64,000 nt of DNA, taken from assembly GCA_019096065.1 (NCBI GenBank), contig JAGUCH010000003.1, positions 3,410,001 to 3,474,000 of the forward strand. The letters are read 5' to 3'. Position numbers and translations under genes: made by a program. Within the stretch, counting starts at the first letter, position 1. The number at the start of each line of letters is the position of its first letter. The notes under the pieces are model-generated. The model searched no databases. It saw only the letters and a list, made by a program, of their open reading frames with translations, and was not told where the DNA came from. Origin of the DNA: Paracyclopina nana. Its lineage: Eukaryota > Arthropoda > Copepoda > Cyclopoida > Cyclopettidae. Of the stretch, positions 57,055 to 64,000 are shown in pieces.

Positions 57055-60000
57055 ACAGCGAAACGGCCGAACACAGCGAACACGGCCGAACACAGCGAAC
57101 ACGGCCGAACACAGCGAACACAGGGAACACGGCCGAACACAGTGAACACGGCCGAACACAGCGAACACGGCCAAACATAGCGAACACGGCCAAACACAGT
57201 GAACACGGCCGAACACAGCGAACACGGGCGAACACAGCGAACACGGGCGAACACGGGCGAACACAGCGAACACGGCCAAACACAGCGAACAAGGACGAAC
57301 ACAGCAAACACAGGGAACACGGCCGAACACAGCGAACACGGCCGAACACAGCGAACACAGGCGAAGACCGCGAACACGGCCGAACACAGCGAACAAGGCC
57401 GAACAAAGTGAACTCAGCAAACACGGGCGAACACAGCGAACACGGCCGAACGCAGCAAACACGGCCGAACACAGCGAACAGGGGCGAACACAGCAAACAC
57501 GGCCAAACACAGCGAACACGGCCAAACACAGCGAACACGGCCGAACACCGTGAACATGGCCGAACATGGCCGAACACGGCCAAACACAGCGAACACGGCC
57601 GAACACGGCCGAACACAGCGAACACGGCCGAACACAGCGAACACGGGCGAACACGGGTGAACACAGCGAACCCAGCCAAACACAGCGAACACGGCCGAAC
57701 ACGACCGAACACGGCCGAACACGGCCGAACACGACAAACACGGCCGAATACAGCGAACATGTGCAAACACAGCAAACACGGCCGAACACAGGGAACACGG
57801 CTGTACACAGCGAACACGGCCGAACACAGCGAACACGGCCGAACACAGCGAACACAGGGAACACGGCCGAACACAGTGAACACGGCCGAACACAGCGAAC
57901 ACGGCCAAACATAGCGAACACGGCCAAACACAGTGAACACGGCCGAACACAGCGAACACGGGAGAACACAGTGAACACGGGCGAACACGGGCGAACACAG
58001 CGAACACGGCCAAACACAGCAAACAAGGACGAACACAGCAAACACAGGGAAAACCGCCGAACACAGCGAACACGGCCGAACACAGCGAACACGGGCGAAC
58101 CCAGCGAACACGGCCGAACACAGCGAACACGGCCGAACACAGTGAACACAGCAAACACGGGCGAACACAGCAAACACGGCCGAACGCAGCAAACACGGCC
58201 GAACACAGCGAACAGGGGCGAACACAGCAAACACGGCCAAACACAGCGAACACGGCCAAACACAGCGAACACGGCCGAACACCGTGAACATGGCCGAACA
58301 TGGCCGAACACGGCCAAACACAGCGAACACGGCCGAACGCGGCCAAACACAGCGAACACGGCCGAACACAGCGAACACGGGCGAACACGGGTGAACACAG
58401 CGAACCCGGCCAAACACAGCGAACACGGCCGAACACGACCGAACACGGCCGAACACGGCCGAACATGACAAACACGGCCGAATACAGCGAACATGTGCAA
58501 ACACAGCAAACACGGCCGAACACAGGGAACACGGCTGTACACAGCGAACACGGCCCAACACAGCGAACACGGGCGAACGCAGCGAACACGGGCGAACACA
58601 GTGAACACGGCCGAACACAGCGAACACAGCGAACACAGCCAACACGGCTGAACACGGCTGAACACAGCTGAACACAGCGAACACGGGCAAACACAACGAA
58701 CACGGCCAAACACAGCGAACACGGCCGAACACAGCGAACACGGCCGAACACCGCGAACACGGCCGAACACGGCCGAACACTGCGAACACGGCCGAACACG
58801 GCCAAACACAGCGAACACGGCCGAACACAGCGAACACGGGTGAACACAGCGATCACGGCCAAACACAGCGAACACGGCCGAACACAGCGAACACGGCCGA
58901 ACACCGCGAACACAGCCGAACACGGCCGAACGCAGTGAACACGGCCGATGACAGCGAACACGGGCGAACACAGCGAACACGGCCGAACACAGGAACACGG
59001 CCGAACACAGTGAACACAGCAAACACGGCCGAACACAGCGAACACGGGCGAACACAGCGAACGCGGCCGAACACAGTGAACACAGCAAACACGGGCGAAC
59101 ATAGCAAACATGGCCGAACACAGCGAACACGGCCGAATACAGCGAACACAGGCAAACACAGCAAACACGGCCGAACACAGGGAACACGGCTGAACACAGC
59201 GAACACGGGCGAACACAGGGAACATGGGCGAACACAGTGAACACGGGCGAACACAGCAAACAAGGCTGAACACAGCAAACACGGGTGAACACAGCGAACA
59301 CGGGCGAACACAGCGAACACGGCCGAACACAGTGAGCACAGCAAACACGGGCAAACAAAGCAAACATGGCCGAACACAGCGAACACGGCCGAATACAGCG
59401 AACATGGGCCGAACACAGGGAACACAGGGAACACGGCTGAACACAGCGAACACGGGCGAACACAGGGAACATGGGCGAACACAGTGAACACGGGCGAACA
59501 CAGCAAACACGGCTGAACACAGGGAACACGGCCGAACACAGTGAACACAGCGAACATGGGCGAACACAGCGAACACGGCCGAACACAGGGAACACGGCCG
59601 AACACAGTGAACACAGCAAACACGGCCGAACACAGCGAACACGGACAAACACAGCGAACACGGCCAAACACAGTGAACACAGCAAACACGGGCGAACATA
59701 GCAAACATGGCCGAACACAGCGAACACGGCCGAATACAGCGAACACGGGCAAACACAGGCAAACACGGGCGAACACACCGAACACGGGCAAACAACGTGA
59801 ACACGGGCGAACACAGCAAACACGGCTGAACACAGCGAACACGGCCGAACACAGCGTACACGGGCAAACACAGCGAACACGGGGGAACACAGCGAATACG
59901 GCCAAACACAGCGAACGCGGCCGAACACAGCGAACACGGCCGAACACCGTGAACACGGCCAAACACGGCCGAACACAGCGAACACGGCCGAACAAAGCGA

Positions 60001-60080
60001 ACACGGCCGAACACAGCGAACACGGGCGAACACGGGTGAACACAACGAATATGGGCAAACTCGGGCGGACACAGCGAAAA
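57055..60080 (-). repeat. 19-bp satellite, right arm (inverted)
   Basis: Same satellite as the left arm on the opposite strand (CGAACACAGCGAACACGGC and variants), about 3.0 kb. Some blocks of several hundred bases are repeated within the arm (for example around 57040-57900 and 57860-58540), a sign of unequal exchange. Open frames of 1012, 895 and 649 codons here are products of the stop-free unit. Confidence 0.95.
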
Positions 60081-60274
60081 AATTCTAAGTTTTGCTTGCA
60101 TTTGATCCCTGCCTATGCAGTCACGGCCCTACAAAAAAGCTCAGCATTCCATCTTCTAGCCACAATTGTAAATTATTGAGAGTAAATCGTTCTCAAAACT
60201 CAGTTCCAAAAAATAGCCTAAATGTGGCAGGCTGGCCTACGGTAGCGTGACAACTGCCCATTTTGGTTCCACTG

Positions 60275-60733
60275 CACAGTGGCTCAAAATGCCTTCTGGA
60301 CGCGCACGGGAAAAAAACTCGCGAAATTGTAGGAGTCAATTTTCACAGGGCTGTAAGCTAAAAAAAATAACATTCAGGGCTCCCAAGTCCGCAAATTTCC
60401 GCAGCCAATTTTGATGAATAATCATTAAATGGGGTCTGATTGACCTCTCAGTCATAAAAGAACAATTCAATTTGATTCCAATCAAAAGTTATGGATGCCC
60501 AAAAAGGGGCAAAAATGGCTATTCTACCATTTTTCTTGCTGAACACTTTTTCAAGCAAAGTTTGATTTTGAAGTCAAACTTGAATATGTATCTGTCAATT
60601 CAAACCATTTTTGGCTCTATTTATTGCCTAAAAGTCAACCTAATTAAAAATTGTAAATTGGTGGGTAAATGAGAATTCAGGCGATTTGGCGGATTTTCTT
60701 GTGCGCGTGAAAATGGCTTTTTGACCCACTGTG
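60275..60733. mobile_element. 459-bp inverted-repeat element, hAT-like ends
   Basis: Ends CACAGTGGCTCAAAATGCC... and, on the other strand, CACAGTGGGTCAAAAAGCC..., are imperfect inverted repeats of about 40 bp that include CGCGCAC. CAGTGG-type ends recall hAT MITEs. No flanking 8-bp duplication is visible. The interior has no gene. Confidence 0.5.
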
Positions 60734-61997
60734 ACCTGTTATTTTTTAATATTATATGTACTATTTTTATTTTGTATTTGATGATCTTACCGAGAAGCCA
60801 TGAATGGGCCTTAGTTTAGTGCAGATAATTTTCATGATCTATCTATATTTTATTTTTGAACATATATTAATACTTAGTGCCATTTTAGAATCCCTTCGTG
60901 AGGAAAAATTTGGCCTGTAACTTCAAGGTTGCGAAGCCTTTTGAGAGACGAAACTTAAATATGAATAGTGGGGCATAGATTAACAAAGTTACGACCACTC
61001 AAAGGTATTTTGGCATTTTGCAATGTCATGCTTGCATTTAAGTTTTGGTAGCAAATGAGGGGATAAACCTTTGGCCATTTCAACGGTATGTTACCAAGGA
61101 GAGAAAAAAAATGTTGAGGTGGATGAAACTGATAAGAAAACTTTCATGAAAGGCTATAATTTTGTTAGAAAATCTTATAGCCTGCGAAAATTGAGGACAA
61201 AAAGTTCTGCACAAGTTACAGATATTTCACGCTCTTTTTTAGAATACATCACCTGTCTTATGTGAAGCATCGTTGCATATCACTTACCTTATCTCATTAC
61301 AGCAAATGTGCTTATTTAATTTAGTGAAGCCTTTTTGTTTCTGTTGGCCCATGGTGCTATGCTCAAAGTGCCCAAATGTCAACATTGTCAGTGGCCGTGA
61401 AATGTAAATGGTGAAGGTAAACCCTCTTCCATGGACCTTTTAGCAAGTCCATTTCCCGCCGAGACGATGACGCCTAATACGCGGTTTGAGCGTCAATTGG
61501 CCGTCCAAGTCAAGTACATTAAAGCTCAGCATGCTGGAGTTGGGTCTTTTTCACTTTTGCCTAGCGCACCTCAACGAAATTTGAGCTATGAAATAGTGAG
61601 AAGCATAAGTGAATTTTTTTATTAAAGAAAATATAGTTACTTTCTAGCTTAACTGAGGCAACTTATGTAGAGCATTGCATCTCAACGCAATTGCATTTGT
61701 TGTGGCTGCTTGCATTGAATTATTTGTGTGTAAAGCATTGAATCAAATTACAATGTGTCACTTGGAGCAGCAGCAAGTAATTAAGCATTGGGTGATGCCA
61801 AGTTTCAGCAAGTTTTGCGCGCTTCTATTGGCTTAGTAACAATGGCGGCAACTCAGCAAACATTTGTGTAGCCTTGCGTACGCACAAAAGCGTAGAATCG
61901 CGTGCGTGCGCACTGTAAATACCGGCTACAAAGATGGACTACTCGCATTCAACTTCGTTTTTCGTTCTGTGGAGGAACGGAAAAAACGATAATATTC
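60734..61997. other. Intergenic and upstream region of the octapeptide-repeat gene
   Basis: AT-rich with no supported frame. The last 100 bp before the next gene are less AT rich and probably contain its promoter and leader. A GTAAATA word near 61916 could serve as a weak TATA element, but this is uncertain. Confidence 0.4.
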
Positions 61998-64000
61998 ATG
62001 ATGAAGTCCACATTTGTGGTAAGCATAAGTGTTTGGCAGCTGCACAACTCCTAATAAACTCTTTGTAGGTAATTTTGGCTTCCTGCTTGCTAAGCCAGGC
62101 TATGGCTGTCCCCATCACCCCTTTTGGACTCATTCAAAAAGCCTTGAGCAAAAGGCAGTCTAACTACGGGCAACCCACTGCTGTGATTGCAGCTGCCCCA
62201 GCTTCCTACGGAGCCAGCCAAGCTTGCCGAACGGTCAATGAGCAGCAGTGTGACACTGTTAATGAGCAGCAATGTAACACTGTGAACCGCCAGCAGTGTA
62301 ACACTGTCAACCGCCAGCAATGCTCCACTGTCAACGAGCAGCAGTGCAGCACCGTCAACGAGCCGGTCTGCAACACTGTGCAGAAGCAACAGTGCAGCAC
62401 TGTCAATGAGCAGCAATGCCGAACCGTCACCGATACCGTCAACGAGGAACAGTGCAGAACCGTCAATGAGCAACAATGCCAAACTGTCAATGAACAGCAA
62501 TGCTCAACGGTGAATGAGCAGCAATGCCAAACCGTCACGGACACAGTCAACGAGGAACAGTGCTCAACTGTCAACGAGCAGGTCTGCAATACCCTCAACG
62601 AGCAGCAATGTCGTACTGTCCAGGATACTGTGACTGAGAACCAGTGCAGCACCGTCAACGAGCAACAATGCCAGACTGTCACTGACACCGTCAACGAGCA
62701 GCAGTGTGACACTGTCAATGAGCAAGTATGCAACACTGTCTTCGATACAGTCAATGAGCAGCAATGCCGTACCGTCCAAGAGGAGAAATGCGAGATCCAG
62801 TACATGACCCAATATGAGGAGCAATGCCGCACTGTCCAGGAGCAGGAGTGCAACACCGTCAATGAGCAGCAGTGCAGCACCGTCAACGAGCAGGTCTGCG
62901 AAACTGTCCAAGAGCAGCAATGCACAACTGTCCAGGAGCCCCAATGCACCACTGTGAATGAGCAAGTGTGCAACACTGTCAACGAGCAGGTTTGCAACAC
63001 TGTCACAGACACTGTCAAGGAGCAGGTGTGCAACACCGTCAACGAGCAGCAATGTAAGACAGTTCAAGAGCAGCAATGCAACACTGTCAACGAGCAAGTT
63101 TGCCAAGAGGTCTGTGACAATCAATCAACCTATGGTGGTGCTTCATCAGCACCTGCCAATTATGGTGGAGCACAATCTGCACCGGCTGGCTACGGAGCTG
63201 CCCCTGCCTGCAGGCAAGAGTGCAGAAGCGTCCCAAGGCAAGAATGTAGGAGTGTACCCCGCCAGGAGTGCCAGAATGTTCCCAGACAGCAATGCCAAAA
63301 TGTACCCAGACAAGTTGCTCGACAAGAGTGCAACAACGTACCAAGGCAGCAATGCCAAAACGTGCCCAGGCAGCAATGCCAAAATGTTCCCAGGCAGCAG
63401 TGCCAGAATGTGCCCAGGCAGCAATGCCAAAATGTACCCAGGCAGCAGTGCCAGAACGTCCCAAGACAGGAGTGCAGGAATGTTCCTCGCCAGTCTTGCG
63501 AGTCTGTCCCAAGGCAAGTGGAAGAGCAAGTCTGTCAAAACATCCCCAGGCAAGCTTGTGAAAATGTCCCCAGACAAGTACCCAGACAGGAGTGCCAGAA
63601 TGTCCCTCGGCAAGAGTGTAGGAATGTCCCCAGACAAGTGGCCAGGCAGGAGTGCCAAAATGTCCCGAGGCAAGTGTGCAACCCAGTTCAGAGGCAGGTG
63701 CCAAGACAGGAATGCAGCAATGTCCCCAGACAACAATGCCAAAATGTACCTCGACAGCAGTGCCAAAATGTCCCAAGGTAACAAAGTTGAACGGCCTAAT
63801 CATAACTCGTCATTGATTTGTTGCATCTTTTTTCAGACAAGTTCAAAGGCAGGAATGTAGGAATGTTCCCAGACAGCAATGTCAAAATGTACCCAGACAG
63901 CAATGCCAGACCGTTCCTCAGCAAGCCTGCGAAAATGTCCCCAGGCAAGTACAACGGCAAGAGTGCCAGAACGTACCCAGGCAACAATGCCAGAACGTAC
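61998..64000 (+). CDS. Secreted cysteine octapeptide-repeat protein, 5' part
   Basis: Exon 1 (61998-62018, seven codons, ATGATG start), exon 2 (62069-63777) and exon 3 (63837 to beyond the window) join in phase. Residues 1-20 or so are a signal peptide (MMKSTFVVILASCLLSQAMA), followed by a dibasic SKRQ. Block 1 (about 62219-63112) consists of eight-residue repeats of the type C-x-TVNEQQ. A Gly/Ala/Tyr-rich linker (YGGASSAPANYGG) leads to block 2 (from about 63211), with repeats C-QNVPRQQ, which continues across the exon 3 junction. Nearly every eighth residue is Cys, with Val three or so after it. The composition suggests an extracellular, disulfide-crosslinked structural protein of cuticle, egg or tube. 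The family is not named here. Confidence 0.85.

Larger units (their letters stand above)
51741..60128. mobile_element. 8.4-kb fold-back element with 8-bp target duplication
   Basis: The two ends are inverted copies: GGCTGCGACTGAATAGGCAG at 51741 and, on the other strand, GGCCGTGACTGCATAGGCAG ending at 60128, followed by a perfect 20-nt match through GGATCAAATGCAAGCAAAA. The 8-mer CTACAAAA directly abuts both ends (51733-51740 and 60129-60136), which is the expected target-site duplication. Inside are two satellite arms of about 3 kb each in opposite orientation and a core of about 2.3 kb. No transposase is recognisable, so it would be mobilised in trans. An 8-bp duplication fits hAT- or P-like transposases, but the terminal bases are not typical hAT ends. 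Confidence 0.78.

Noticed and set aside
57034-60101. Very long minus-strand open frames (1012, 895 and 649 codons) of VFAVFGRVRCVRPCS-type peptide
   Set aside because: They arise from a 19-bp satellite with no stop in any frame. Several frames on both strands are open at once, with no start context, splice sites or domain.
62090-63860. Alternative frames across the octapeptide-repeat gene (up to 300 codons, both strands)
   Set aside because: Shadows of a 24-bp coding repeat. Only the frame with signal peptide and phased introns is supported.
1-64000. CRISPR array, prokaryotic operon or tRNA genes
   Set aside because: Spliced animal genes throughout. No direct repeats with regular unique spacers, and no cloverleaf with T-loop box was recognised by eye.

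Overview
This is a nuclear window from an animal genome, most likely an arthropod. Whether it is crustacean or hexapod is not resolved by the sequence. The evidence is spliced genes with short GT-AG introns (mostly 42-66 nt), a TASK K2P channel with the arthropod Task6-type first pore filter, a trypsin-fold serine protease homologue, and tracts of fold-back and LTR-type repeats. All exon boundaries here were read by eye from splice signals and frame continuity.

Region 1, about 1-26.4 kb, is gene dense. In order: the 5' part of a Task6-like K2P channel (-), SARAF (-), C9orf78/TLS1 (+), Rabex-5 (-), eRF1 (+), two related unknown Leu-rich membrane or secreted proteins (-,-), a fold-back element with a 10-bp target duplication, a possible 69-residue membrane protein (-), TMEM179 (+), a short TTC17-like TPR protein (-), PSMD6/Rpn7 (+), a catalytically dead serine protease homologue (-), POMP (-), NDUFB2 (-) and an F-box/actin-like fusion protein (+). 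Many neighbours are head-to-head with 0.4-1 kb between starts, or tail-to-tail with 12-110 bp between stops. Most are unrelated housekeeping genes. PSMD6 (19S lid) and POMP (20S assembly) both serve the proteasome and lie 1.3 kb apart.

Region 2, about 26.4-51.7 kb, is repeat territory. It holds a 1.5-kb inverted-repeat element flanked by TTAA, a candidate LTR and primer-binding site, a leader with a tandem repeat, and a head-to-tail array of three nearly identical 7.0-kb units (29743-36742, 36743-43750, 43751-50762). Each unit carries a gag-like reading frame interrupted at the same hinge, no recognisable pol, and a 168-bp MITE.

Region 3, 51741-60128, is the most striking structure: an 8.4-kb fold-back element. 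It has matching terminal inverted repeats and an exact 8-bp direct repeat (CTACAAAA) on both sides. Each arm is about 3 kb of a 19-bp satellite, in opposite orientations, around a 2.3-kb core. The satellite has no stop codon in any frame, so its long open frames are very probably not genes. Its variants are mostly CpG to TpG or CpA changes.

Region 4, about 61.9-64 kb, holds the 5' part of a secreted protein made of octapeptide cysteine repeats in two classes. The gene runs off the window.
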